Shown piece after piece: positions 1 through 8,432 of a stretch of 64,000 nt of DNA. The position numbers and the translations under genes were made by a program. Position 1 is the first letter of the stretch. Each line of letters opens with the position of its first letter. The DNA comes from Clostridiaceae bacterium HFYG-1003. GTDB taxonomy: Bacteria; Bacillota; Clostridia; Clostridiales; Clostridiaceae. The stretch is taken from NCBI GenBank assembly GCA_024579835.1, contig CP102060.1:1897558-1961557 (forward strand), written 5' to 3'. The notes below the pieces were generated by a model. That model was not told the origin of the DNA, did not search any database, and saw only the letters and a list, made by a program, of their open reading frames with translations.

Positions 1-600
1 ATTGCCGACCAGATCCCGACCATCATTGAACACGATCTTGGGAACGGAAGAAACATTATGCTGCTGGGACAGTTCCGGGAACAGGTTGGCATCTATCATT
101 TCTGCCTTGATCCGGCTATTTTCCATGGCCAGGCGATGGGCTTTGGAAACGGCTCCCGGACAGTGCGGGCAGGATAAGGTGACAAACACCTTGATGTTAA
201 TGTCCTTCTCCATCCCCTGAAGTTCCCGAACCAGTTCTTCCGGCAATTCTTCCTTTCCGCCGGATACGGCCATCAGGGCGTAGATAAAGGAATTAATCTC
301 ATGACCAGCCGGCAATCCATAAAACTGAATCCCGTGGTCCACTCCGCCTTCTCCCATAACGGTGAATCCGGGAGCCCGAACGATTCCCAGCTGATCCGCT
401 TTTGCCTGATCCTCCGGCAGCCGGTTGACTGTCAATTGAATCTGATCGCTGAGTTCGGCAATCTCACTCAAAAAGTCCTCCACTTCCTGAACCGCGGGTT
501 CATCCTTGGCGGTAAAGAATTCGATGGTCACGGGTTGGACCATTCCACTGAATATTTCTTTTAACTGTCCTCTGATTTCGTCATTAAACATATTGCTCAT
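1..600 (-). CDS. Glutaredoxin/thioredoxin-fold protein, two-domain, 3' end cut by window
   Basis: I translated the minus strand directly. The ATG at 600 follows an AAGGAG site, and the frame stays open to the window edge, so the C-terminus is missing. About 200 residues are visible. The first half has a thioredoxin-like start (VTIEFFTAKDEPA) with no CxxC. The second half has VFVTLSCPHCPGAV, a CPHC redox motif in the place expected for a glutaredoxin domain, followed by the SVPKIVF cis-proline region. This matches the two-domain protein disulfide oxidoreductase / AhpF N-terminal type, in which only the second domain is redox active. Likely role: cytosolic thiol-disulfide exchange, possibly coupled to a flavin reductase just outside the window (inference). 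Confidence 0.8.
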   Translation of the reverse strand, partial: MSNMFNDEIRGQLKEIFSGMVQPVTIEFFTAKDEPAVQEVEDFLSEIAELSDQIQLTVNRLPEDQAKADQLGIVRAPGFTVMGEGGVDHGIQFYGLPAGHEINSFIYALMAVSGGKEELPEELVRELQGMEKDINIKVFVTLSCPHCPGAVSKAHRLAMENSRIKAEMIDANLFPELSQQHNVSSVPKIVFNDGRDLVGN

Positions 601-629
601 TTTTTTCTCCTTGCATTTGAATCATTTCG

Positions 630-709
630 GGGACACTACTTGAATTATGTCCCGTTCAAGCTATGAGCATAGTATAACATCCCATTTTATCTAATTCAAG
701 TACCGTCCC
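630..709. repeat. 80-bp imperfect inverted repeat around a promoter
   Basis: The arms GGGACACTACTTGAATTA (630-647) and TAATTCAAGTACCGTCCC (692-709) are inverted copies with 2 mismatches in 18. Smaller dyads are nested inside: GGGACA/TGTCCC at 630-653 and CTTGAA/TTCAAG at 639-660. GGGAC/GTCCC ends resemble REP-like or miniature mobile sequences, but the repeat could equally be an operator pair. Confidence 0.6.
671..699 (-). promoter_or_regulatory. Sigma-A type promoter of the glutaredoxin-like gene
   Basis: On the minus strand TTGAAT (694-699) is followed after exactly 17 bp by TATACT (671-676), about 70 bp upstream of the start codon. The promoter core lies inside a long imperfect inverted repeat (630-647 and 692-709). 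Confidence 0.65.
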
Positions 710-904
710 TATATTTTATGCAATCTTTTTTAGGTGTCTTGATCCAGATTCATCTCAGAAGGAGTCCCCGGCGATCCGAGTCATTCGGCAGGAACCCGAT
801 CATAATTTTCCTGACTCCAAATCGATCCGGTCGGTTAATTCCTGCCACCGCTGCATCTCCTGATCAGGCAAGACCGAAATGATACCTGCAGCTCATATAA
901 TGCA

Positions 905-930
905 AAAAGCTGCCGGATCCGGCAGCTTTT
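905..930 (-). terminator. Rho-independent terminator after htrA
   Basis: Perfect palindrome AAAAGCTGCCGG/CCGGCAGCTTTT separated by only two bases. On the minus strand it ends in a five-T run, and it lies 85 bp past the htrA stop codon. Confidence 0.85.
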
Positions 931-1014
931 GCTATCTAACTAAGGTATATTCTTGTTCACTGCCCCGCGGTCCATTACTCCGTGGTCGATTGCGTCACCC
1001 TGGCTTCGAGCGAA

Positions 1015-2244
1015 TCAGGGTCGGGCCGTCAGTTCCAGTTCAAGTGTCAGCAGGTCGTTGCCTCGCTTAATCTCCATCCTGATCTTTTCGCCGGGATCGT
1101 GACGCTCCCGGATATCGTTCATCTGGCTGGTCTTCAGGATTTCCCTGCCATCAAAGGTCAGAATGATATCTTTTTCCTGAAGACCGGCTTTCTCCGCCGG
1201 AGATAATTTATCCACCGCGATCACAACGACGCCATTGCTGATGTTGAGGGCTTCCAGCGCTTCCGGATTGAGATCTTTGGCAGTAAACCCGGTGTACAGT
1301 GGTACTCTGGATAAGTAGGTCAGCTTTTCCTTCAGGATATTGATGGGAATAGCGAATCCGATTCCCTGTACATCATCGGACATTTTTGCCGTATTGATTC
1401 CAATGACTTCCCCCCTGGCATTGAATAAGGGTCCGCCCGAATTCCCCTCATTGATGGCGGCATCGGTCTGAAGATAACTGATGACAGAATCGCCAATATA
1501 GACATTGCGGTCTTTTCCGGAAATGATTCCACTGGTCACAGTTCCGGCAAAATTTCTCGAGACCGGACTGCCAATGGCAACCACCTGTTCTCCGACCGTA
1601 ATGGTATCTGAATTTCCTACTGTCACAATTCCAGGAAGCGAAATCCGATTATCAATTTTAATGATTGCAAGATCAGTGTCCCGATCTGAATTGATCTCCT
1701 TGGCAGATACCTCACGGCCATCAGCCAGAATCACGGTGATGGTGTCCGCTCCGCCAATCACATGCTGATTGGTGGCGATCATTCCATCGCGGTTCAAAAT
1801 AAATCCACTGCCGATAAAATTGCGCATCTCGTTTTCAGATTCTGTGTCTCTGATTTTGGTCACAATGGTTACCACTGAACTTTTGTACTGGGCTACAATT
1901 TCGGATACCGTCATATCGGGATCATCGCTGGTCTCCTCAATAATCGCTTTTTGCGCTTCAATGGCCTTCAGCTGCTTGGAGACATCGCTCATTATGCCTT
2001 CTGAAGCCTCCCTGGCCGCCAACTGGGCATGTTCCTCAATGTACTTTCCCAGCGCGGAGTCATGGAACAAAGCGGTATTCGGCAATAAAAAAATCGCCAG
2101 CCAAAGTCCCATCAGCAGGCCGACCAGACCTGTCGTCAAAGTCGTAATGAGGTGATAGCCCATTTTTCGGGGGACTCGGATCCTTTCAGTCGGTTGAGGA
2201 TCCGGTCCGGTCATGTTGTTATTAATGTGATCTGGATCACCCAT
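1015..2244 (-). CDS. htrA: HtrA/DegP-type membrane-anchored serine protease with PDZ domain
   Basis: About 409 aa. A cytosolic N-terminal tail is followed by one membrane helix (about residues 34-55, TTGLVGLLMGLWLAIFLLP). The S1C trypsin-like domain carries the triad H161 (TNQHVIGG), D191 (DTDLAIIKID) and S269 (EGNSGGPLFN). A C-terminal PDZ domain begins near residue 320 (GVVVIAVDKLSPAEKAGL). In this family the protease faces outside the membrane and degrades or refolds damaged exported proteins. I chose the ATG at 2244 over the in-frame TTG at 2250 because GGAGGGG abuts the TTG too closely and is well spaced for the ATG. It stands alone, with its own terminator. In Bacillus such genes are controlled by an OmpR-type two-component system, and one is encoded at 11.7-13.8 kb; a link here is inference. 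Confidence 0.93.
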   Translation of the reverse strand: MGDPDHINNNMTGPDPQPTERIRVPRKMGYHLITTLTTGLVGLLMGLWLAIFLLPNTALFHDSALGKYIEEHAQLAAREASEGIMSDVSKQLKAIEAQKAIIEETSDDPDMTVSEIVAQYKSSVVTIVTKIRDTESENEMRNFIGSGFILNRDGMIATNQHVIGGADTITVILADGREVSAKEINSDRDTDLAIIKIDNRISLPGIVTVGNSDTITVGEQVVAIGSPVSRNFAGTVTSGIISGKDRNVYIGDSVISYLQTDAAINEGNSGGPLFNARGEVIGINTAKMSDDVQGIGFAIPINILKEKLTYLSRVPLYTGFTAKDLNPEALEALNISNGVVVIAVDKLSPAEKAGLQEKDIILTFDGREILKTSQMNDIRERHDPGEKIRMEIKRGNDLLTLELELTARP

Positions 2245-2343
2245 GGTCAACCCCTCCGATCCTATTATTCTCTCACTTCACATTTTAACTCATTCGATGC
2301 GGTTACTGGTGTCATTTTGGTTAAGTCCGGTTTGGTCCTGCAA

Positions 2344-3360
2344 TTACAGCCGAAGTCCCAGGTTTGGCTCCGCATTGATGGATAAGGGAGATATATCTCC
2401 CGCCTGGAGCTGATAATACCCGGCGCTGGCAATCATCGCCGCATTATCAGTGCACAGTACGGCGGCGGGAAACAGGATCTCGATCCCCTGCTTCTTCCCT
2501 TCTTCCACCAGGTTGTGCCTCAGATAACTGTTTGAGGCAACTCCTCCGGCTACTGCGATTCTATGGTAGCCGCGATTCACAGCTACCTGCATGGCGTGAT
2601 CAATGAGATTGAAGACCACGGCTTTCTGAAACGAAGCCGCCACGTCAGCTGGGACGATGGTCTCTCCCCGCTGAGCCGCGCTGTTGAGATAATTCAGAAC
2701 CGCCGACTTGATGCCGGAAAATGAGAAATCCAGCGTTTCTTCATGGAATTTAGGACGTGAGAAGGCAATTGCGTCCTCGTTTCCCTTTCTGGCCAGCTGA
2801 TCAATCTGCGGTCCGCCGGGATAGGGCAGTGACAGTGCCCGCGCGACTTTGTCAAAGGCTTCGCCCACCGCGTCATCCCGGGTTTTGGCTACTACGACAT
2901 AATCCCGGTAGTTCCTGACCTCCACGATGAACGTGTGTCCCCCGGAAACAACCAGGCTGACAAACGGTGGTTCCAGCTCCGGATATTGAATGTAGTTGGC
3001 ACTGATATGCCCTTCAATATGATTTACACCGATCAGAGGTTTACCCAGAGCAAACGCCAGTCCCTTGGCATATTGCAGCCCGACCAGCAGAGCTCCGACC
3101 AGCCCAGGCCCCCGAGTCACCGCGATGGCATCAAGGTCTTCCAGTGTCACTCCGGCTTCTTTCAGCGCAAGGTCCACAACACCGGTAATATTCTCTGTAT
3201 GTTTCCTGGAAGCCATTTCCGGAACCACTCCCCCAAACTTGCGATGCAGCGGGATCTGGGAAGAGATGATATTGGACAGGACCTGGCGTCCGTTGCGCAC
3301 GACACTCGCAGCCGTTTCATCACAGCTTGTCTCTATGCCCAGGATCAGTTGGTCTTTCAT
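2344..3360 (-). CDS. tsaD: tRNA N6-adenosine threonylcarbamoyltransferase TsaD
   Basis: 338 aa, full length for the family. ASKHA-fold markers are present: [13 protein letters not shown] at the N-terminus, [13 protein letters not shown] with the metal-binding His pair, [13 protein letters not shown], and a C-terminal [11 protein letters not shown] and [17 protein letters not shown]. With TsaB, TsaC and TsaE it transfers the threonylcarbamoyl group to A37 of ANN-decoding tRNAs (t6A) in the cytosol. The ATG at 3360 is preceded by CAGGAGTG. The gene is transcribed divergently from the RusA-like gene and is not next to tsaB or tsaE in this window. Confidence 0.97.
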   Translation of the reverse strand: MKDQLILGIETSCDETAASVVRNGRQVLSNIISSQIPLHRKFGGVVPEMASRKHTENITGVVDLALKEAGVTLEDLDAIAVTRGPGLVGALLVGLQYAKGLAFALGKPLIGVNHIEGHISANYIQYPELEPPFVSLVVSGGHTFIVEVRNYRDYVVVAKTRDDAVGEAFDKVARALSLPYPGGPQIDQLARKGNEDAIAFSRPKFHEETLDFSFSGIKSAVLNYLNSAAQRGETIVPADVAASFQKAVVFNLIDHAMQVAVNRGYHRIAVAGGVASNSYLRHNLVEEGKKQGIEILFPAAVLCTDNAAMIASAGYYQLQAGDISPLSINAEPNLGLRL

Positions 3361-3447
3361 TTTGTATAATCACTCCTGTTCGAAATCTCAGTCAAATCGG
3401 AAAAGTCAGCTGACTGAGCCTGTTATGCTATAATCAAATCAAATCAC

Positions 3448-3477
3448 TTGAATCATCTATAAGATGATAATTATACT
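3448..3477 (+). promoter_or_regulatory. Candidate promoter for the RusA-like/GNAT pair
   Basis: TTGAAT (3448-3453) and TATACT (3472-3477) are separated by 18 bp and end 30 bp before the start codon at 3508. It is the best match in the 147-bp divergent region. Confidence 0.5.
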
Positions 3478-3507
3478 CTGATTCCAAGTAAATGAAAAGG
3501 TGACGTC

Positions 3508-4221
3508 ATGTCTGAATATGCCAAAGTCGTAGTGATGGGCTCCCCCATCACCAAATCGAATTTTAAGATGCACAATAAGAATGGCCGTGCGATCCTTCCG
3601 GACAACTCCGGCACCTATCACGACCGCTATGCCCTGTATGAGGAAAATATTGCCGCCTGTGCCCGGGCTCAGAATCCCGGAGTGACTTTTGAGGAGAGCC
3701 TCATAGCTGTTCTGAGGGTTTATTATAAAAGCGAGAAGCGGCACCCTGATACGAACAACATTACCAAGAGCATTTTCGACGGAGTTGAAAAATCCGGTCT
3801 GATTGTCAATGATGCTCAGGTTCGGCGCCTCATCATAGAGGAATACTACGACAAGGTGGAACCGCGCTTTGAACTGGAGCTTTTTGCAGAATCGGTCTTT
3901 CGGATGTCTTACGAAATCCGCCGCCATGACCAGTCCGAAGAACCAATCCTGTATCAGCCGGCCAGCAACAAAAAGCTGAACGGACTCCTTCCGGCCCGCG
4001 GATACACTGAGCGGGACCTGGCCAATATTCAGGCACTTTTGGAACAGAAGCAGCGCCAGAATCCGGCACAAGCGAAACCGATCCCGTCGCCAAAAGTGGT
4101 TCCGACTCACGAAGCGCTGCTTTGCAGCCTGTGCAGGAAGCCCGTAGCGGAAGGTAATTACATGAAGGCCGATGGCGGTAAGACCATCATCTGCAAGCGC
4201 TGTTTTAAAAAATTATATTAG
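3508..4221 (+). CDS. RusA-family Holliday junction resolvase-like protein with C-terminal zinc ribbon
   Basis: 237 aa, roughly twice the size of classic RusA (about 120 aa). The first 130 residues fit the RusA fold: VVMGSPITKSNF at the start, then RHPDTNNITKSIFDGVEKSGLIVNDAQV, which contains the spaced acidic residues (D in HPD, D in IFDG, D in NDAQ) that bind the catalytic metal in RusA nucleases. After a basic, Pro/Gln-rich linker (residues about 165-205) comes CSLCRKP...IICKRC, a CxxC/CxxC zinc ribbon. Expected activity is resolution of four-way DNA junctions. No phage genes are nearby, which is unusual because most RusA genes sit in prophages. AAAAGGTG precedes the ATG. It is followed 11 bp later by a GNAT gene, so the two are probably co-transcribed. 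Confidence 0.8.
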   Translation: MSEYAKVVVMGSPITKSNFKMHNKNGRAILPDNSGTYHDRYALYEENIAACARAQNPGVTFEESLIAVLRVYYKSEKRHPDTNNITKSIFDGVEKSGLIVNDAQVRRLIIEEYYDKVEPRFELELFAESVFRMSYEIRRHDQSEEPILYQPASNKKLNGLLPARGYTERDLANIQALLEQKQRQNPAQAKPIPSPKVVPTHEALLCSLCRKPVAEGNYMKADGGKTIICKRCFKKLY

Positions 4222-4232
4222 GCAGGTTCACT

Positions 4233-4790
4233 ATGACAACCAATTGTGACTCCATCTATCTCCGGGCATTGAAACCCAGTGACCTGGAGCAGCTTGAACA
4301 ACTCAGTGAGGAAACGACTTTTCCTTTTCGCGCCGTTCCTCTGTCCAAAATCAGTGAACCACTCAGCGGATTTTCTGGTCCTGATCAATCAGCTTCCGTC
4401 CAATCGGACGAAACATTGCTCAGCTTCGCCATTATGAAGCATGACCATCTGGTCGGTCAGCTCACCTTGTGGGGCATCGATTTCTTAAAAGGACACTGCA
4501 CCGTGACGATGGGGATTGCAGCCAAAGCGAATCGCCATCGGGGCATCGGAACCTGCGCTTTAATCATGGGACTGCGTTATGCGTTTTATTCGCTTGGCCT
4601 GCAGAAGGTAACCACCGATACCCTGAGTACTAATCAGGCCGCTCGCCGCTGTTTGAATAAAGTTGGCTTCATTCAGACCGGAACGGAACAAAGAGTGTTT
4701 CCCTTGGACAAAGATTTCATCGATCGGCTGCATTACCAGATGAAGCGATCCGATTTTGATCGGTTGTACCACTTTCCGCGGGAAAAATAA
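4233..4790 (+). CDS. GNAT-family N-acetyltransferase
   Basis: 185 aa. IYLRALKPSDLEQLEQL at the start is the usual beta1-alpha1 of RimJ/RimL-type GNATs. GIAAKANRHRGIGTCALIMGLRYAF contains the acetyl-CoA pyrophosphate loop (R-x-x-G-I-G), and TLSTNQAARRCLNKVGF is the conserved C-terminal segment. The substrate cannot be deduced. It lies 11 bp downstream of the RusA-like gene. A GGCAGG sequence lies 7 bp before the ATG. Confidence 0.9.
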   Translation: MTTNCDSIYLRALKPSDLEQLEQLSEETTFPFRAVPLSKISEPLSGFSGPDQSASVQSDETLLSFAIMKHDHLVGQLTLWGIDFLKGHCTVTMGIAAKANRHRGIGTCALIMGLRYAFYSLGLQKVTTDTLSTNQAARRCLNKVGFIQTGTEQRVFPLDKDFIDRLHYQMKRSDFDRLYHFPREK

Positions 4791-4799
4791 GATCATACC

Positions 4800-4863
4800 C
4801 CGGTTGTATTTTTCAGCATCAACCGGCGAAAAAAACGAGCCAGATATTGATCTCGCTCGTTTT
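4800..4863. terminator. Double hairpin terminator between convergent genes
   Basis: Two stems in series: CCGGTTG/CAACCGG (4800-4826), followed by an A-run, and AAAACGAGC/GCTCGTTTT (4832-4863). The second ends in T-runs in both directions, so it can serve the GNAT gene on the plus strand and the FAD oxidoreductase gene on the minus strand. Confidence 0.8.
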
Positions 4864-4881
4864 ATTTATTCTCCCGGATCC

Positions 4882-5820
4882 CTAGGATTCAGGGGACTCC
4901 GGTGGTTCAGGCTCAGCCAGGAAATCGATGACTTTCTGTGCCGTTTCAACGGCTCGCTTGTGGATGTCATGCAAATCAAAGGAGATTCGTTCGGCATTGC
5001 CGGTGATGAATACTCCCTGGTTTTCCGGATCGCGGCGGAAGCGCTTGTACAGTTCCCGCTGCGGTGACATGCCCACAGACAGCAGGATGGTGTCGCAGGA
5101 CAGCTCCTTGGTTTTCTGAACGTCATCCCGGCTGCTGTTCCGTTCAATGGTCACGCCGGTGATCCGGTTCATGCCATGAATTTCTTTTATTGTGTACCCG
5201 AGTTCCGCCTTGATCTGAAACAATTCATGGAAACGGGCAAGCTTTTCATCCGGGAAATTCAGTTCGCGAACCTGATCGACGATGGTTACCTCGTCGGCTC
5301 CTTCCGTCTTTAGCAGCTTGGCCAGATAAAGACCAGTCCAGTCAGATCCGAAAATCACAATGCGGTTGCCCGGAAGGTAGCCCTGCTCCACAATAAACTT
5401 TCTGGCACTGCCAATACTGAAAATGCCGGATGTTCGCTTTGAGGTAAAGTTCAAGATACCGCGTGGCCGTTCCCTGGCTCCGGTGGCAATCACCAGCGCT
5501 CTGGTTCTCAGATAGCGCAGCCCTTTTTCCGGACTAAGAGCTTTGACCGTCTTATCTTTGTCAACGGACAGAACATGTGTCATTGGTTCATAGTCCACAC
5601 CGTGCAGGATCAGTTTCTTCTTTAGATCATCTGCCATCTCCACCCCGGTGTAGCCTTCCAATTCATAAGATTCATCGACTTCGATAATCTCATTCAGAGT
5701 CCCGCCCAGATCTTCATTCAGGTCAAGGACCAAAATGTTTTTCAGGCCCTGTTCGCTCAGGGTCAGGGCGGTATACATGCCGGCGGGGCCGCCACCCACA
5801 ATGATGACATCATAACCCAT
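4882..5820 (-). CDS. FAD/NAD(P)-dependent oxidoreductase, thioredoxin-reductase fold without CxxC
   Basis: 312 aa. The N-terminal FAD dinucleotide motif is VIIVGGGPAGMYTALTLSEQG. ALVIATGARERPRG is the usual ATG motif, IVIFGSDWTGLYLAKLL is a degenerate NAD(P) Rossmann motif (GSDWTG for GxGxxG), and the C-terminal GVFITGNAER replaces the usual GD motif. Only one Cys is visible (ELSCDTILL), so it cannot be a classical thioredoxin reductase. It resembles the small FAD subunits found with GlpA- or HcnB-type amino-acid or glycerol-phosphate dehydrogenases. Start: the ATG at 5820 is preferred because the upstream GTG at 5829 lies within the ribosome site GAGGTG. It begins 21 bp after hutI, so it is likely the last gene of a ftcD-hutI operon. 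Its electron donor and substrate are unknown. Confidence 0.85.
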   Translation of the reverse strand: MGYDVIIVGGGPAGMYTALTLSEQGLKNILVLDLNEDLGGTLNEIIEVDESYELEGYTGVEMADDLKKKLILHGVDYEPMTHVLSVDKDKTVKALSPEKGLRYLRTRALVIATGARERPRGILNFTSKRTSGIFSIGSARKFIVEQGYLPGNRIVIFGSDWTGLYLAKLLKTEGADEVTIVDQVRELNFPDEKLARFHELFQIKAELGYTIKEIHGMNRITGVTIERNSSRDDVQKTKELSCDTILLSVGMSPQRELYKRFRRDPENQGVFITGNAERISFDLHDIHKRAVETAQKVIDFLAEPEPPESPES

Positions 5821-5841
5821 GTTCTGCACCTCGTTGTACTT

Positions 5842-7101
5842 TTAGAAAATATCCTGTTTCCGATAGACTTCGCGTCCCTCGGACATAGTGTAAACACACT
5901 CGTTGACCCCAAAATGGTAGGTCAGGAACTGATGATTGGGCACGTCAAACACCGCGATATCCGCCAGTTTGCCAGCTTCCAAACTTCCCTTCTCTTCGGC
6001 CAGTCCCAGGGCAGCCGCGCCGTTCAGAGTCAGTGCTGTTACAACTTCCTCCATGCGCAGTCCCATATAGATCGTGGATAAAGCGATGAGCAGCGGGATG
6101 GACTCAGAGTAGCAGGAGCCCGGATTCAGGTCAGTTGCCAGAGCTACGCCCATTCCCATGTCGACCATTTTACGGGCCGGCGCGTAATCAGCTTTGATCG
6201 AGAAGGCGGTCAGTGGCAGCAAGGTGCCGCAAACATTATTGTCCCGCATTGCTTTGATACCTTCTTCCGAAATCTTCAGGAGGTGGTCGGCTGAGGTCAC
6301 TTTCAACTCTCCGGCCAGTTCCGCTCCGCCAAATCCCGCGAACAGTTCATCCGCATGCATGCGAATGCCGAATCCGGCTTCACGGGCTGCTGTGAGGAAT
6401 TTTCTGGACTGCTCGATGTTAAACACGCCTTTTTCCGTAAATATGTCACAGAACGTCGCAAGTCCTCTTTCCTTAACCTCAGGAAGAACCTCATTCAGGC
6501 AGAAATCAATGTAATCGTCTGGCCTGCCCTTGAATTCCGCTGGGATTTCGTGAGGTCCCATATAGGTAGGAACAATTCGGATCCAGTCCTCCTGATTAAG
6601 GCGGGCCATTGCTTCCAGCTGACGGAGTTCTGTTTCTTTGTCCAGCCCGTAGCCGGACTTGCCTTCTACTGTTGTTACTCCGAAGTTGGCGAAGGACCGC
6701 AGGCGTTTACGCCCCACTTCGAGGAATTCATCCAGGGATGTGGCGCGGGTTGCCTTCGTGCTTGCCACGATTCCGCCGCCCCGTTCCATGATGGAAATAT
6801 AGGATTCTCCGTTCAGCCGCCAGTTGAACTCTTCGGCCCGATAACCTCCGAAGATGAAATGGGTATGGGAATCCACCAGACCGGGCATGATGGTTTTCCC
6901 GGTACAGTCAATGACGATATACTCCGCTTCATCGAGCCCCTGAAGGATTTCAGGACCGCCGACGGCCTTGATTCGATTCCCTTCGGTAATGACGCAGCCA
7001 TTCGGAATGACCGTCAGTTCCCTCATCTCTTCGCCTTTTTTCAGAGCGGTGCCCTTTGGGGTCACCAGCTCTGAGGCGTTCTTAAACAGATAGCTTTTCA
7101 T
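5842..7101 (-). CDS. hutI: Imidazolonepropionase
   Basis: 419 aa, normal length. Amidohydrolase fold with the metal motif HTHFIFGG (from VDSHTHFIF), the HutI signatures GGGIVASTKATR and EGKSGYGLD, MHADE for a further metal ligand, and a late ATDLNPGS with the catalytic Asp. It hydrolyses 4-imidazolone-5-propionate to N-formimino-glutamate, the third step of histidine degradation. The start codon follows the ftcD stop by 2 bp with only a weak ribosome site, so translation is probably coupled to ftcD. hutH and hutU are not in the window. Confidence 0.96.
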   Translation of the reverse strand: MKSYLFKNASELVTPKGTALKKGEEMRELTVIPNGCVITEGNRIKAVGGPEILQGLDEAEYIVIDCTGKTIMPGLVDSHTHFIFGGYRAEEFNWRLNGESYISIMERGGGIVASTKATRATSLDEFLEVGRKRLRSFANFGVTTVEGKSGYGLDKETELRQLEAMARLNQEDWIRIVPTYMGPHEIPAEFKGRPDDYIDFCLNEVLPEVKERGLATFCDIFTEKGVFNIEQSRKFLTAAREAGFGIRMHADELFAGFGGAELAGELKVTSADHLLKISEEGIKAMRDNNVCGTLLPLTAFSIKADYAPARKMVDMGMGVALATDLNPGSCYSESIPLLIALSTIYMGLRMEEVVTALTLNGAAALGLAEEKGSLEAGKLADIAVFDVPNHQFLTYHFGVNECVYTMSEGREVYRKQDIF

Positions 7102-7103
7102 GA

Positions 7104-8000
7104 CTATTCCATGATCCGGGTCTCAAGAACCTGGTCCATGGAGAAGTTCTCGATGCCCATATAGTATTCAACGGACTGGATCAGAGCTGCCATAGGCAGT
7201 AATCCGATTACTTCCGTTCCAACGACACTGACGCCGAACCGTTTGGCTTCTGAGCGGACCATTTCCAATGCCTGATACAGGGATGTTTTGGTGTAATCGG
7301 TCAGGTTCATTGAAATCTGGACAATTCCGCGTTCTTTGAGCTCTACGCCCATTGCTTTGGCAAAACGAAGTCCGCCGCCGATGTGACGAACACGCTTGGC
7401 AATGAAATCAGCCGTTGCCATATCATTGGTGTTCAGGTTAACGTTAAAGGCAACCAGGGGCATTCTGGCACCTACGGCAACACAACCGAACGTCGGGTGT
7501 GGTGCATCCTTCGGGCCGAAATCTGCATGCCATGCGGCATCCTTCATCTTTTCAGCCATCCCCTCAAACTGTCCCTTGCGAACCTGGGCCAGATTTTCCC
7601 GGGCAGGTGCAGAGGCGGCTTTTTCATACAGGAATACCGGGATCTCCAGTGCTCCAATCATTTCGCCCACTTCCTTAGCCAGCGCTACCGCATCGTCCAT
7701 GGTGCAGCCCTTGATCGGGATAAAGGGGCAAACATCCATAGCGCCCATTCTCGGGTGCTCGCCGGTATGCTTGGTCAGATCGATGTGTTCCATTGCCACC
7801 TTGACGGATTCCAGCAAGGGAGCTTTCAGCGCTTCAGGTTCTCCTACCACTGTGACAACGGTCCGGTTGTGATCCTTGTCGGAAGAATAGTCCAAAAGCT
7901 TTACATTTTCGCGATTACGGAAACAATTGACGATCTTCTCAACAACTTCAGGGTTTCTTCCCTCGGAATAATTCGGTACAACTTCCATGATACGGTTCAT
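7104..8000 (-). CDS. ftcD: Glutamate formimidoyltransferase
   Basis: 298 aa from the ATG at 8000, which has AAGGAG upstream; a longer frame from 8084 lacks a ribosome site. The N-terminal VVPNYSEGRNPEVVEKI, TGEHPRMGAMDVCPFIP and the ...VNLNTNDMATADFIAKRVR segment are typical of the formiminotransferase N- and C-subdomains. The length corresponds to the stand-alone transferase without the cyclodeaminase half. It moves the formimino group from formiminoglutamate to tetrahydrofolate, the last step after HutI, with which it forms an operon. No fchA-type cyclodeaminase gene is visible, so that step must be encoded elsewhere. Confidence 0.95.
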   Translation of the reverse strand: MNRIMEVVPNYSEGRNPEVVEKIVNCFRNRENVKLLDYSSDKDHNRTVVTVVGEPEALKAPLLESVKVAMEHIDLTKHTGEHPRMGAMDVCPFIPIKGCTMDDAVALAKEVGEMIGALEIPVFLYEKAASAPARENLAQVRKGQFEGMAEKMKDAAWHADFGPKDAPHPTFGCVAVGARMPLVAFNVNLNTNDMATADFIAKRVRHIGGGLRFAKAMGVELKERGIVQISMNLTDYTKTSLYQALEMVRSEAKRFGVSVVGTEVIGLLPMAALIQSVEYYMGIENFSMDQVLETRIME

Positions 8001-8432
8001 ATGCAACGACTCCTTTTTCAGCCGGACCTCAGGATCCAGCCTTTGCTTATTTGGTAACAATTCCATTGTAAAACAGAACCCCATGGATTGCTACCGGAAA
8101 ACAGACGCTTGTTTTTCATTTGATGAAGTTGTCAAAAAAGCTGCCTCATCAACTCAAGAATTTAATTTCGGTTCTCATGAGAAAGGATCTGCTCGGCAGG
8201 GGTCTTGTCGGTATTCTGCTCGGCAAGGGAATTGCCTGGATTATTTGCACCGTTTCTCAGACATTGGACACTGGACATTTGACATTTGACATTTGATTAA
8301 ATCCTGATGCTGATACTACTGGTATGAATTACTGGTATCGTTCCTTACACTGATCCTGATCCTGTAGGACTTAGCCAGATGGGAATACTGACCTGGCATC
8401 TGTTTCGGTTGGATGCATCAGGTCAGTTGTTT
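8001..8432. other. 432-bp gap with short degenerate repeats, no convincing gene
   Basis: It holds a run of about seven-base units (ACATTTG-like) at 8268-8298, two copies of TCTGCTCGGCA about 28 bp apart near 8190-8225, and ACTGGTAT and GATCCT repeats at 8315-8367. A 57-codon plus-strand frame (8121-8294) has no ribosome site. Near 8388-8428 a stem forms (CTGACCTG...CAGGTCAG). Confidence 0.5.
8388..8428. terminator. Hairpin after the charged-protein gene
   Basis: CTGACCTG-GCATC pairs with GATGC-AT-CAGGTCAG with one small bulge. It lies just past the stop codon at 8433. The T-rich tail (TTGTTTTTA) is on the plus-strand side, so its use as a minus-strand terminator is uncertain. Confidence 0.5.

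Noticed and set aside
3457-4110. 217-codon minus-strand frame
   Set aside because: It is antisense to the RusA-like gene, which has motifs, promoter and ribosome site.
4882-5829. Thioredoxin reductase partner for the glutaredoxin-like protein at 1-600
   Set aside because: The flavoprotein has no CxxC pair and belongs to the histidine-degradation operon.
8121-8294. 57-codon plus-strand frame with a hydrophobic stretch
   Set aside because: No ribosome site or promoter, and it ends inside the short repeats; the resemblance to a small membrane peptide is weak.
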